A stretch of 55,105 bases of DNA. Origin: DASZKW01 sp035552775 (GTDB taxonomy: Bacteria; Actinomycetota; Acidimicrobiia; Acidimicrobiales; Palsa-688). Both the position numbers and the translations under genes were made by a program. A model generated the notes under the pieces. The model had not been told where the DNA came from, did not search any database, and was given only the letters and a program-made list of their open reading frames with translations. Below, one piece after another: positions 44,864-53,958 of the stretch (the stretch's first letter is position 1; each line of letters opens with the position of its first letter). The stretch spans positions 1 to 55,105 of the forward strand of contig DASZKW010000031.1 of the NCBI GenBank assembly GCA_035552775.1, read 5' to 3'.

Positions 44864-45613
44864 TCAACCCGGCCGGCGAGCGCCGACCTGGAGGCGCACA
44901 TAGTCGATTACCGGCTCGGGGAGAGCGGCGGCGACGGCCTCCACGAACGGTCCGCGGCGTTCCGCCGCCATGTCACGGAGGTCGGCGCCGAGTATCACCG
45001 TCGCGAGAAAAGCCTCCAGCTGCTCGCCGCGTTCGAGGAATGCCGGGTCCTCGACGAGGGCAACTGACACGTCGACGAAGCCCGCCTCGACCAGCCGGCG
45101 GGAGGTGTCCGCGACGTTGGCGAACTCCCGGGCGGCAGGCCTGGCATCGCCGCCGACGCGCTCGACCGCGGCTCGCACCCCGGCAATGTTGCCCTCACCA
45201 CCCCACTCGGCGACGAATCGACCGCCAGGTCGCAGCGCCCGAGCCACGCTGTCGAACACCGTGTCGTGGTCATACACCCAGTGCAGGGCAGCCACGCTCA
45301 TCGCCGCGTCGACCGGGCCGTCAAGGTGCAGCGGCTCGCGCAGGTCCGCCCACATCAGGGTCACCCGCCCCGGACGCCCTGCGAAGCGGTCGCGGGCCCG
45401 GGCCAGCATCTGCTTGGAGCCGTCCACTCCGACGATCCGTGCGTCTGGAACCGAGTCGAGGACACGCTCCACGTCGCGTCCGGTCCCACAGCCCAGGTCG
45501 AGGATCGTCTCGCCACTAGTCGCGCCCAGCCGGGCGACCACCCCCGCTCCCCAGCGGCTATGAGGAAGGGGCAACGCGTCGTACGTCTTGGCATCCCACT
45601 CCAACAACTCCAT
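44864..45613 (-). CDS. SAM-dependent class I methyltransferase
   Basis: A 249-residue methyltransferase resembling trans-aconitate methyltransferase-like proteins. It has the SAM loop ILDLGCGTGRDVERVL, the acidic residue of motif II in IVGVDGSKQML, MWADLREPLHLDGPVDAAMS and WVYDHDTVFDSVARALRPGGRFVAEWGGEG. Substrate unknown. Divergent from the uracil-DNA glycosylase gene with an 82-base gap that should hold both promoters. Confidence 0.88.
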   Translation of the reverse strand: MELLEWDAKTYDALPLPHSRWGAGVVARLGATSGETILDLGCGTGRDVERVLDSVPDARIVGVDGSKQMLARARDRFAGRPGRVTLMWADLREPLHLDGPVDAAMSVAALHWVYDHDTVFDSVARALRPGGRFVAEWGGEGNIAGVRAAVERVGGDARPAAREFANVADTSRRLVEAGFVDVSVALVEDPAFLERGEQLEAFLATVILGADLRDMAAERRGPFVEAVAAALPEPVIDYVRLQVGARRPG

Positions 45614-45695
45614 GAACCGCGACCATAGGCGGCGGCCTCATCAGCCGACTCGCCGACGTGGGCGCATGGACGGCGGCCCGATACCATCGCCAGCC

Positions 45696-46286
45696 ATGTC
45701 CACGCTCCAGGAGCTGGCGACAATCGCCCGGTCGTGCACCCGCTGCTCCCTCGCCGCTGGGCGAACGAAGGTGGTGTTCGGTGAGGGCTCGGAGGTTGCC
45801 AAGCTCATGGTTGTCGGCGAAGGTCCGGGCCGCGACGAGGACTTGCAGGGGCGCCCCTTCGTCGGGCGTTCGGGCGAGTTGCTCGACCGGCTGCTGGCGG
45901 AGGAGGCCGGGATGGCCCGGGAGGACGTCTACATCGCCAACGTCGTCAAGTGCCGTCCGCCTGGCAACCGCGATCCGCTGCCCCACGAAGTCGCTGCCTG
46001 CCGCCCCTACCTCGACGACCAGGTGTCGCTTATCGGTCCCCGGGTGCTGCTCACGCTCGGAAACTTCGCTACACGGACGTTGCTCGGGACCACCGCCGGC
46101 ATCGGCAGCCTGCGCGGCCGCTGCTATCCGTTCGGTGACACGGGGGCAGTGGTTGTCCCCACGTTCCATCCTGCGTTCGCCCTTCGTAACCGCAACGAGA
46201 CCCTTCCCCAGATGCGCGCCGACTTCGTGAGGGCGAAGAAAGCCCTGACCGAGCCGCCGGCCGATAAAACGGGGATACATGACTGA
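45696..46286 (+). CDS. Uracil-DNA glycosylase, family 4 (Fe-S)
   Basis: Removes uracil from DNA. The 196-residue product has the family-4 motif VVGEGPGRDEDLQGRPFVG, four Cys for a 4Fe-4S cluster (CTRC near residue 14, then CRPPGNRDPLPHEVAAC), and the late HPAFALRN. The ATG at 45696 gives the typical N-terminus STLQELATIARSCTRC; the longer frame is not conserved. Its end overlaps tsaE by 8 bases. Confidence 0.95.
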   Translation: MSTLQELATIARSCTRCSLAAGRTKVVFGEGSEVAKLMVVGEGPGRDEDLQGRPFVGRSGELLDRLLAEEAGMAREDVYIANVVKCRPPGNRDPLPHEVAACRPYLDDQVSLIGPRVLLTLGNFATRTLLGTTAGIGSLRGRCYPFGDTGAVVVPTFHPAFALRNRNETLPQMRADFVRAKKALTEPPADKTGIHD

Positions 46287-46878
46287 CGACACGGTTGCTT
46301 TCCGGGTCCGGACCAACAGCCCCGAAGCCACACAGGCCATCGGTGGCCAACTGGGCCAGCTCCTCAGGCCCGGCGACGTCATCCTGCTAGGAGGCGACCT
46401 CGGCGCCGGCAAGACCACCTTCACCCAGGGGCTGGGTCGGGCACTCGGGGTGCAAGACGTGGTGACCAGCCCCACGTTCACCCTGGTCCGCAGCTACCGC
46501 ACGTCGAGGGGTTTCACCCTCCTGCACGCCGACGTCTACCGCTTGGAGCAGTTGCACGAGATCATCGACCTGGCCTTGCCCGAGCAGCTGGACGACAACG
46601 CCTGCGCGGTGATCGAGTGGGGCGACCGTGCCACCCCCGCGATCGGCCCCGACTACCTCTCCATCACCATCGAGTTTGCGGTAGGCGAGGGGGAGCGGGA
46701 GCTGGTCGTGCGCCCCGCCGGCCCGCGCTGGCTGGCCCGATCCCCAGAAGTCGCCGCCGCCACCGCCCACCCCGCCGGCGCCCACCCCGCCGGCGCCCAC
46801 CCCGCTACCGCCCACCCCGCCACCGCCCACCCCGCCCCCGCCCCCGCTGGCGTTCAGCAGGAGACCGGCGCCTGTTGA
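46279..46878 (+). CDS. tsaE: tRNA t6A biosynthesis ATPase TsaE
   Basis: ATPase that resets the TsaB-TsaD complex during t6A37 synthesis. The 199-residue product has the Walker A motif GGDLGAGKTTFTQG, the TSPTFTLVRSY segment, HADVYRL and VIEWGDR. The core ends at about residue 155; a repeat-rich tail (AHPAG/AHPAT units) makes it about 40 residues longer than usual. The stop overlaps the tsaB start in TTGA. Confidence 0.94.
   Translation: MTDDTVAFRVRTNSPEATQAIGGQLGQLLRPGDVILLGGDLGAGKTTFTQGLGRALGVQDVVTSPTFTLVRSYRTSRGFTLLHADVYRLEQLHEIIDLALPEQLDDNACAVIEWGDRATPAIGPDYLSITIEFAVGEGERELVVRPAGPRWLARSPEVAAATAHPAGAHPAGAHPATAHPATAHPAPAPAGVQQETGAC
46765..46839. repeat. 15-bp tandem repeat, five units, in tsaE
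   Basis: Five consecutive 15-base units (46765-46839), encoding AHPAG twice, AHPAT twice and AHPAP once. In frame and confined to the C-terminal tail. Confidence 0.9.
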
Positions 46879-47651
46879 TAATCCTCGCCATCGACACGGC
46901 CACGCCACAGGTGTCGGCGGCCATCGGAGGCACCGACGGGCTGCTCGCCTCGTTCAGCGCGGCCGCCGGCCGGCGCCACGCCGAGACCCTGGCCCCTGGC
47001 CTGGCGTTCCTCGCCGGCGCCGCCGACATGCCGTTGGGGAACGTCGACGTGGTCGCGGTGGACCTGGGACCCGGCCTGTTCACCGGCCTTCGGGTGGGCG
47101 TGGCCACGGCTCAGGCGCTGAGCTCGGCGCTCGAGGTGCCGGCGGTGGGCATCGGCAGCCTCGATCTGCTCGCCCACCCCCGCCGTGGCGAGTCCCGACT
47201 TGTGGCCGCGGTCGTCGATGCTCGGCGCCACGAGGTGTTCTGGGCGCTGTACAGACCGGACCAGAAGGGCTGCACCCAGTTAACTGCACCGGCGGTGATC
47301 GCCCCCGACGCGCTCGCCCGGGAGCTGGCCTCGGTAGACGACGGCGTCCTCGCTGTCGGTGACGGCGCCGTCCGCTACGCCGATGTTTTGCGCCAGCCCG
47401 GCCGGATCGAGGTGGGCGGCCCGGCGTGTGCCTATCCCGAAGCGGCCACCCTGGTGGAGTTGGCGGCGGCGGAGTTCGCCGCCGGCCGCACCACGACCGC
47501 CGGCCGTACCACGACCGCCGGCCGCACCACGACCGCCGGCCGCACCGATGGCCGAACAGGCCTCGTGCCCGTGTACTTGCGCCAAGCCGACGTGCGCATC
47601 GGCTGGGCCCAACGCGAGCCCGCCCCGGCCTGGACGGACTCACATGGCTGA
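46875..47651 (+). CDS. tsaB: tRNA t6A biosynthesis protein TsaB
   Basis: Inactive paralogue of TsaD that dimerises with it. The 258-residue product starts ILAIDTATPQVSAAIGG and contains GPGLFTGLRVGVATAQAL and VVDARRHEVFWALY. Start TTG at 46875 overlaps tsaE. The segment at about 202-222 is an 18-bp tandem repeat (AGRTTT units) before the final strand. Its stop is 8 bases inside rimI. Confidence 0.93.
   Translation: MIILAIDTATPQVSAAIGGTDGLLASFSAAAGRRHAETLAPGLAFLAGAADMPLGNVDVVAVDLGPGLFTGLRVGVATAQALSSALEVPAVGIGSLDLLAHPRRGESRLVAAVVDARRHEVFWALYRPDQKGCTQLTAPAVIAPDALARELASVDDGVLAVGDGAVRYADVLRQPGRIEVGGPACAYPEAATLVELAAAEFAAGRTTTAGRTTTAGRTTTAGRTDGRTGLVPVYLRQADVRIGWAQREPAPAWTDSHG
47480..47540. repeat. 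18-bp tandem repeat in tsaB
   Basis: Three full units (47480-47497, 47498-47515, 47516-47533) and a partial fourth. Each starts CGCCGGCCG and encodes AGRTTT in frame; they differ at one base. Confidence 0.88.
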
Positions 47652-48336
47652 CGGCGACCAGGTTCCGTCCCCCAACCGACCGGTGCCGTCCCCCAACCGA
47701 CCGGTGCCCACTCCGCCTCCCCAGTCCCCGACGGCGTCAGCGTGGGCGGCCGCCCGCCGTGGAGGCGAGCGCCGGGGGACAGGAGACCCCGTAGATGTCC
47801 ACCTCGTTCCCCTGCGCCGGCGCCACCTGCGTTCGGTGACGCGGATCGAAAGCCAGGTGTACCCGCGGCCGTGGTCGTTGACTTTGTTCCTCTCCGAGCT
47901 CAACCTGCGCGCCAGCCGCTATTACGTGGCCGCCCGGGTGGACGGTGCGGTGGTCGGTTACGCGGGCTTGATGTTCGTGGGCGACGAGGGCCACGTGACC
48001 AACATTGCCGTGGACCCCGCATGGCAACGCCATCAGATCGGGACGCGCCTGCTGTTGCAGCTGGCCGCCGCGGCCCGGGCCCGTCCTACCCCCGAAGCGC
48101 CGCGACGGGCTCGCCACCTCACCCTCGAGGTTAGGGTCTCCAACGTCGCCGCCCAGGAGATGTACAAGAAGTTCGGCTTCAATCCCGCGGGGATACGCAA
48201 GAACTATTACGTCGAGAGCAGAGAGGACGCCCTCGTCATGTGGGCCTACGACATCGACACCGACGCGTACGGGACCCGCTTGGGCGCCATCGCCCGAAAC
48301 GTGGCCGGGGCGACGGTCGTGGACCCGGGCACGTGA
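47644..48336 (+). CDS. rimI: Ribosomal-protein-alanine N-acetyltransferase RimI (GNAT)
   Basis: A 230-residue GNAT acetyltransferase; RimI acetylates the N-terminal alanine of S18. The GNAT core (about 52-200) has MRRRHLRSVTRIESQVYPRP-like sequence (LRSVTRIESQVYPRPWS), VGYAGLMFVGDEGHVTNIAV, the acetyl-CoA loop QRHQIGTRLL, and VRVSNVAAQEMYKKFGF. A Pro/Ser-rich N-terminal extension of about 50 residues contains a perfect 21-bp duplication. ATG overlaps tsaB by 8 bases; stop overlaps tsaD. Confidence 0.92.
   Translation: MADGDQVPSPNRPVPSPNRPVPTPPPQSPTASAWAAARRGGERRGTGDPVDVHLVPLRRRHLRSVTRIESQVYPRPWSLTLFLSELNLRASRYYVAARVDGAVVGYAGLMFVGDEGHVTNIAVDPAWQRHQIGTRLLLQLAAAARARPTPEAPRRARHLTLEVRVSNVAAQEMYKKFGFNPAGIRKNYYVESREDALVMWAYDIDTDAYGTRLGAIARNVAGATVVDPGT
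47665..47706. repeat. 21-bp tandem duplication in rimI
   Basis: Two identical 21-base units (47665-47685 and 47686-47706), encoding PSPNRPV twice in the N-terminal extension. Confidence 0.9.
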
Positions 48337-49334
48337 CGACCATCCTGGCCATCGAGACGTCGTGCGACGAGACGGCGGCCGCGGTCGTCGTCGACGGGCG
48401 CGACGTGCGCTCGTCGGTGGTCAGCAGCCAGGTGGATCTGCACGCCCGCTACGGCGGGGTGGTCCCGGAGGTCGCGGGGCGGGCCCACATCGAATCGTTG
48501 ACGCCGGTTGTCGACGAGGCCATGGCCCGCGCCGCTGTCACCGGAGCGGACCTCGACGCCGTCGCCGCCACCCTGGGCCCGGGTCTCATCGGGTCATTGC
48601 TGGTCGGGGTCAGCGCGGCCAAGGCTTACTCCCTGGCGTGGAACGTCCCCTTCGTCGGCGTCAACCACCTCGAAGGCCACCTCCACGCCGCCTTCCTCGA
48701 GGAGCCCGAGCTCGCCCTGCCGGCGGTGGTGCTGCTCGTGTCAGGTGGCCATACCATGCTCGTCGCCATGGAACCAGGCGGCGGCTACCGCCTGCTCGGT
48801 CAGACCATCGACGACGCCGCCGGCGAGGCGTTCGACAAGGTCGCCCGCTTCCTGGGGCTCGGCTACCCGGGTGGACCCGCCATCGAGGACGAGGCCAAAA
48901 CCGGCGACCCGCGGGCGGTTGCGTTCCCGCGCGGCCTGCGCCACCAGGGCTTCGATTTCTCCTTCTCCGGGCTGAAAACAGCGGTCATCCGCTACGTACG
49001 GGCCCACCCGGAGGTGTCCGTGCCCGACGTGGCCGCGTCGTTCCAGGAGGCCGTGGTCGAAATCCTGGTGGAGAAAACCAGGGCCGCCGCCGCGTCGATC
49101 GCCGCGGTGGGAATCTGCATCGGTGGTGGTGTGGCGGCCAACAGCGCCCTCCGAGAGCGCATCGTCAACGCCGCTCACGTCGACTGCCGGCGGGCGCTGG
49201 TGCCCAGTCGGGCCATGTGCACCGACAACGCGGCGATGGTGGGGGCGACGGCGTGGTACCGGCTGGGCACAGACGGGCCGACACCTCTCGACGCCCCCGC
49301 CGATCCCAACCTGCGCTTAGCCCTCGCTGAGTGA
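48333..49334 (+). CDS. tsaD: tRNA N6-adenosine threonylcarbamoyltransferase TsaD
   Basis: Catalytic subunit that transfers the threonylcarbamoyl group to A37 of ANN-decoding tRNAs. The 333-residue product has ILAIETSCDETAAAVV, the metal histidines in VNHLEGHLHAAF, LVSGGHTMLV, GEAFDKVARFLGLGYPGGP, FSFSGLKTAV and the late CTDNAAMVGATAW. GTG start overlaps rimI (GTGA). The 3' end overlaps the convergent DUF3817 gene by 18 bases. Confidence 0.97.
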   Translation: MTTILAIETSCDETAAAVVVDGRDVRSSVVSSQVDLHARYGGVVPEVAGRAHIESLTPVVDEAMARAAVTGADLDAVAATLGPGLIGSLLVGVSAAKAYSLAWNVPFVGVNHLEGHLHAAFLEEPELALPAVVLLVSGGHTMLVAMEPGGGYRLLGQTIDDAAGEAFDKVARFLGLGYPGGPAIEDEAKTGDPRAVAFPRGLRHQGFDFSFSGLKTAVIRYVRAHPEVSVPDVAASFQEAVVEILVEKTRAAAASIAAVGICIGGGVAANSALRERIVNAAHVDCRRALVPSRAMCTDNAAMVGATAWYRLGTDGPTPLDAPADPNLRLALAE

Positions 49335-49712
49335 GGGCACCGGCAGCGCCATCTTGGCCTCCACCCTGCGGGTGACGCGGCGCTCGATGACGAAGGCCAG
49401 GCCCGGCAGGAGGCCGGCGCCGATCATGGCCAGCATCTCGAGGATGGTGAAACGGGCGCGGCGGGCCAGGTCCAAGGCGGCGACGAGGTACACGATGTAC
49501 AAGAACCCGTGGACGGGGCCGACCACGGCAACGACGGCCTTGGTGCCCGCCCCGTACTGCAGCGGCATGCCGACGAACACCAGGACGATCAGGCCCACCC
49601 CGACGACGTAGGCCATGACCCGGTAGCGCAGGAGCGCCCCGGCCAGGTCCTCGGGCCTCGGGCGGACGAGTCGGGCGAGCACGCGAGGATCGTAGGGCGA
49701 CCACCCGCCCAA
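49317..49712 (-). CDS. DUF3817 integral membrane protein
   Basis: A 131-residue membrane protein with three hydrophobic helices and the DUF3817 pattern RYRVMAYVVGVGLIVLVFVG, VGPVHGFLYIVYLVAALDL and LLPGLAFVIERRV. Function unknown. Divergent from groES; the groES CIRCE operator lies between them. ATG at 49712 with a possible later Met at about residue 33. Confidence 0.85.
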   Translation of the reverse strand: MGGWSPYDPRVLARLVRPRPEDLAGALLRYRVMAYVVGVGLIVLVFVGMPLQYGAGTKAVVAVVGPVHGFLYIVYLVAALDLARRARFTILEMLAMIGAGLLPGLAFVIERRVTRRVEAKMALPVPSLSEG

Positions 49713-49754
49713 ACGGGATCGTCCCTCTTGCTAGCGCCGCCAGATCTGATATCG

Positions 49755-49781
49755 TTAGCACTCGTCCACTGAGAGTGCTAA
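49755..49781. promoter_or_regulatory. CIRCE operator (HrcA-binding site)
   Basis: A perfect CIRCE: TTAGCACTC (49755-49763), 9-base spacer, GAGTGCTAA (49773-49781). It starts 48 bases upstream of the groES ATG. HrcA would repress groES-groEL at normal temperature. hrcA itself is not in this window. Confidence 0.97.
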
Positions 49782-49802
49782 CGCCAACGGAGGCGCATCG
49801 TA

Positions 49803-50096
49803 ATGAACTTGAAGCCCCTCGACGATCGAATCGTCGTCCGCCCGAGTGAGGCCGAAGAGAAGACCGCATCCGGCCTCGTCATCCCCGACACGGCCAAGGA
49901 GAAGCCCCAGCAGGGTGAGGTACTGGCCGTAGGTCCAGGTCGCCGCGCCGAGAGCACGGGCGACATAATCCCCCTCGACGTCACGGTCGGCGACAAGGTC
50001 GTCTACTCCAAGTACGGCGGGACCGAGATCACGGTGGAGGGTGAGGACCTGCTCATCCTGACCAGCCGGGACGTACTGGCAAAGGTGGCGAAGTAG
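49803..50096 (+). CDS. groES: Co-chaperonin GroES
   Basis: The 97-residue lid of the GroEL chaperonin. It has MNLKPLDDRIVVRP, EKTASGLVIPDTAKEKP with the mobile loop, GEVLAVGPGR and GDKVVYSKYGGTEI. A ribosome site GGAGG lies 10 bases upstream. Controlled by the CIRCE element and followed 2 bases later by groEL. Confidence 0.98.
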   Translation: MNLKPLDDRIVVRPSEAEEKTASGLVIPDTAKEKPQQGEVLAVGPGRRAESTGDIIPLDVTVGDKVVYSKYGGTEITVEGEDLLILTSRDVLAKVAK

Positions 50097-50098
50097 TA

Positions 50099-51766
<1,668 letters not shown>

Positions 51767-51788
51767 CCCTGCGGTACCCGTGTAGCTG

Positions 51789-51817
51789 GTCGGCCGGGCC
51801 CTCGGGGCCCGGCCGAC
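51789..51817 (+). terminator. Strong hairpin after groEL
   Basis: A perfect 13-bp stem GTCGGCCGGGCCC (51789-51801) with loop TCG and complementary arm 51805-51817, 22 bases after the groEL stop. There is no U-run; probable terminator of the groES-groEL transcript. Confidence 0.8.
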
Positions 51818-51865
51818 TGCGTTCCAGTGCCGATGCGGCGCGGCCCACAACTAGATTGAGCGCAC

Positions 51866-52027
51866 ATGGACCCCCGGCCGCCCCCCGATCCCGTCAAGCT
51901 CCTGGCCTTCTGGATGGAGTGGGAGCGGGCCGAGACGCCACCAGGGCGGGTCATGAGCAACCTCAAGACCGGTGGCCTGCGCGAGCTCCTGGAGGCGCTG
52001 GTCGAGGGCCACACGGTGGCCAGCTAG
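51866..52027 (+). CDS. Small conserved-looking protein (53 aa)
   Basis: A 53-residue reading frame with MDPRPPPDPVKLLAFWMEW, then GRVMSNLKTGGLRELLEAL. The composition (proline-rich start, amphipathic helices) and coding-like third-base GC suggest a real gene. I recall similar short proteins in actinobacterial genomes but cannot name a family. It sits between the groEL terminator and the Nudix gene, which begins 7 bases after its stop. Confidence 0.6.
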   Translation: MDPRPPPDPVKLLAFWMEWERAETPPGRVMSNLKTGGLRELLEALVEGHTVAS

Positions 52028-52033
52028 CCGCAG

Positions 52034-52714
52034 GTGGGGTCGGGCGAGCAGCTGATCCCCCGTCCCGCGGGAGCCCGCCCGGGCGCGGCGGCTCCCTGGG
52101 CGAAGGCGGGGGCCGACGCCAGGCAGGGCGTCACCATGGAGCGGGTGCGGTCAGCACTCCTCCTCGAAGACCCGACGACTCCCGAGACGGTGGCGCGGTT
52201 GGAGGCGGACCCGAAGGGCGAGGCCGGCGTGCTCGTCCCACTCTTCGAGGAGGCGGGTGAGACCAGGGTGATCCTGACCAGGCGGGCCGCCCACCTCCGC
52301 TCCCACACCGGCCAGGTGGCCTTCCCGGGGGGACGGCTGGAGCCGGGAGAGGGTGCGCTGGCCGGCGCCCTGCGGGAGGCCCACGAGGAGATCGGTCTCG
52401 ATCCGGGCGAGGTCGAGGTGCTGGGGCAGCTGGCACCGCTGGCGACGGTGTCGACCGGGTCGAGGATCACGCCGTTCGTCGGGGCGGTGGCGCGCCGTCC
52501 GCGCCTCTCACCCAATCCCGCCGAGGTGGCCCGCATCTTCGACGTCAGCCTGGCCGACCTGGTCAACGACGAGGTGTACCGCGAGGAGCGGTGGGACCTT
52601 CCAGGTCAAGACGACCGACCGATGCACTTCTTCGAGATCGACGGCGAGACGGTCTGGGGCGCCACGGCCCGCATCCTCACCGAGCTCCTGGAGCTGGTGG
52701 TCGGCGGGGCCTGA
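52034..52714 (+). CDS. Nudix hydrolase, CoA-pyrophosphatase type (NudL-like)
   Basis: A protein of 226 residues with the UPF0035-type prefix ILTRRAAHLRSHTGQVAFPG that marks CoA diphosphatases, followed by the Nudix box from about residue 99 (GGRLEPGEG ... REAHEEIGL). It probably hydrolyses CoA derivatives to 3',5'-ADP and phosphopantetheine. The N-terminal 30 residues are not conserved, so an ATG at 52136 may be the true start. Confidence 0.9.
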   Translation: MGSGEQLIPRPAGARPGAAAPWAKAGADARQGVTMERVRSALLLEDPTTPETVARLEADPKGEAGVLVPLFEEAGETRVILTRRAAHLRSHTGQVAFPGGRLEPGEGALAGALREAHEEIGLDPGEVEVLGQLAPLATVSTGSRITPFVGAVARRPRLSPNPAEVARIFDVSLADLVNDEVYREERWDLPGQDDRPMHFFEIDGETVWGATARILTELLELVVGGA

Positions 52715-52791
52715 GGCGAGTTCGAGAGCCGCTTGATCGGCACGGCGTCGCTGTAGCCTTGATTCTTTCCCCCGAGTTGTGAGGAGCGTAG

Positions 52792-53958
52792 ATGGCTGAG
52801 GTCGAGATCGGCATCGGCAAGTCGGGTCGGCGGGCGTACGGGTTCGACGACATCGCCATCGTCCCGAGCCGGCGGACCCGCGATCCCGAGGACGTGGACA
52901 TCTCTTGGGAGATCGACGCGTACCGGTTCGAGCTCCCGCTCATGGCCGCGGCCATGGACGGCGTGACGAGCCCGGCCCTCGCCGTGCAGGTGGGCCAGCT
53001 GGGCGGGACCGGTGTGCTCAACCTCGAGGGGCTGTGGACCCGGTACGAGGACCCCGAGCCACTGTTCGAGGAGATCTCCCGCCTCGACGACGAGAAGGCG
53101 ACAGCCCGCATGCAGCAGATCTACACCGAGCCCATCAAGCCCGAGCTCGTCACGGCCCGTATTCGGGAGATCAAGAGCGCGGGGGTCGTGTCGTGCGCCG
53201 CCGTGACCCCGCAGCGGACGCGGAGCCTGGCGCCGGCCATCCTGGAGGCCGAGCTCGACCTGCTCGTGATCCAGGGGACGGTGGTGTCGGCGGAGCACGT
53301 CTCGAAGTCCACCGAGCCGCTCAACCTCAAGCGCTTCATCCGTGAGTTCGACATCCCGGTGATCGTCGGAGGCTGCGCCTCCTACCAGGCGGCCCTGCAC
53401 CTGATGCGCACCGGCGCCGTGGGCATCCTCGTCGGCGTGGGGCCGGGCAACGCCTGCACCAGCCGGGGCGTGCTGGGCGTCGGCGTACCCCAGGCCACGG
53501 CCATCGCCGACGGTGCAGGAGCCCGTATCCGCCACCTCGACGAGACCGGTGTGTACTGCCACGTCATCGCCGACGGCGGCATGAGCCGCGGCGGCGACGT
53601 CGCCAAGGCCATCGCCTGCGGCGCCGACGCGGTGATGCTCGGGTCACCGCTGGCGGCGGCCAACGAGGCGCCCGGCCGCGGCTACCACTGGGGCATGGCC
53701 ACCTTCCATCCGACCCTGCCGCGGGGAGCCAGGATCCGCACCGGGATGCGAGGCACGCTGAGCGAGATCCTCCTCGGACCGGCGCACGAGAACGACGGCC
53801 GCTTCAACCTCTTCGGCGCCCTGCGCACCTCGATGGCCACCACCGGCTACCAGACCGTCAAGGAGTTCCAGAAGGCCGAGGTCATGGTGGCGCCCGCCCT
53901 CCAGACCGAGGGCAAGGCGGCCCAGCGGTCCCAGGGCGTCGGTATGGGGCACCCTTGA
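52792..53958 (+). CDS. guaB3: GuaB3 family IMP dehydrogenase-related protein
   Basis: A 388-residue protein of the GuaB3 group of IMP dehydrogenase-like proteins found in actinobacteria. Recognisable are YGFDDIAIVPSRRTRDPEDV, the flavin/IMP-type loop VGVGPGNACTSRGVLGVGVP with the active-site cysteine at about residue 222, and IADGGMSRGGDVAKAIACGA. It lacks the CBS pair of canonical GuaB. Its stop overlaps guaA in TTGA, consistent with GMP synthesis. GAGGAG ribosome site lies 8 bases upstream of the ATG. Confidence 0.93.
   Translation: MAEVEIGIGKSGRRAYGFDDIAIVPSRRTRDPEDVDISWEIDAYRFELPLMAAAMDGVTSPALAVQVGQLGGTGVLNLEGLWTRYEDPEPLFEEISRLDDEKATARMQQIYTEPIKPELVTARIREIKSAGVVSCAAVTPQRTRSLAPAILEAELDLLVIQGTVVSAEHVSKSTEPLNLKRFIREFDIPVIVGGCASYQAALHLMRTGAVGILVGVGPGNACTSRGVLGVGVPQATAIADGAGARIRHLDETGVYCHVIADGGMSRGGDVAKAIACGADAVMLGSPLAAANEAPGRGYHWGMATFHPTLPRGARIRTGMRGTLSEILLGPAHENDGRFNLFGALRTSMATTGYQTVKEFQKAEVMVAPALQTEGKAAQRSQGVGMGHP

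Noticed and set aside
44631..44867. Minus-strand frame of 78 codons as a gene
   Set aside because: Composition is uncharacteristic, it overlaps the start of the methyltransferase gene, and no motif is recognisable.
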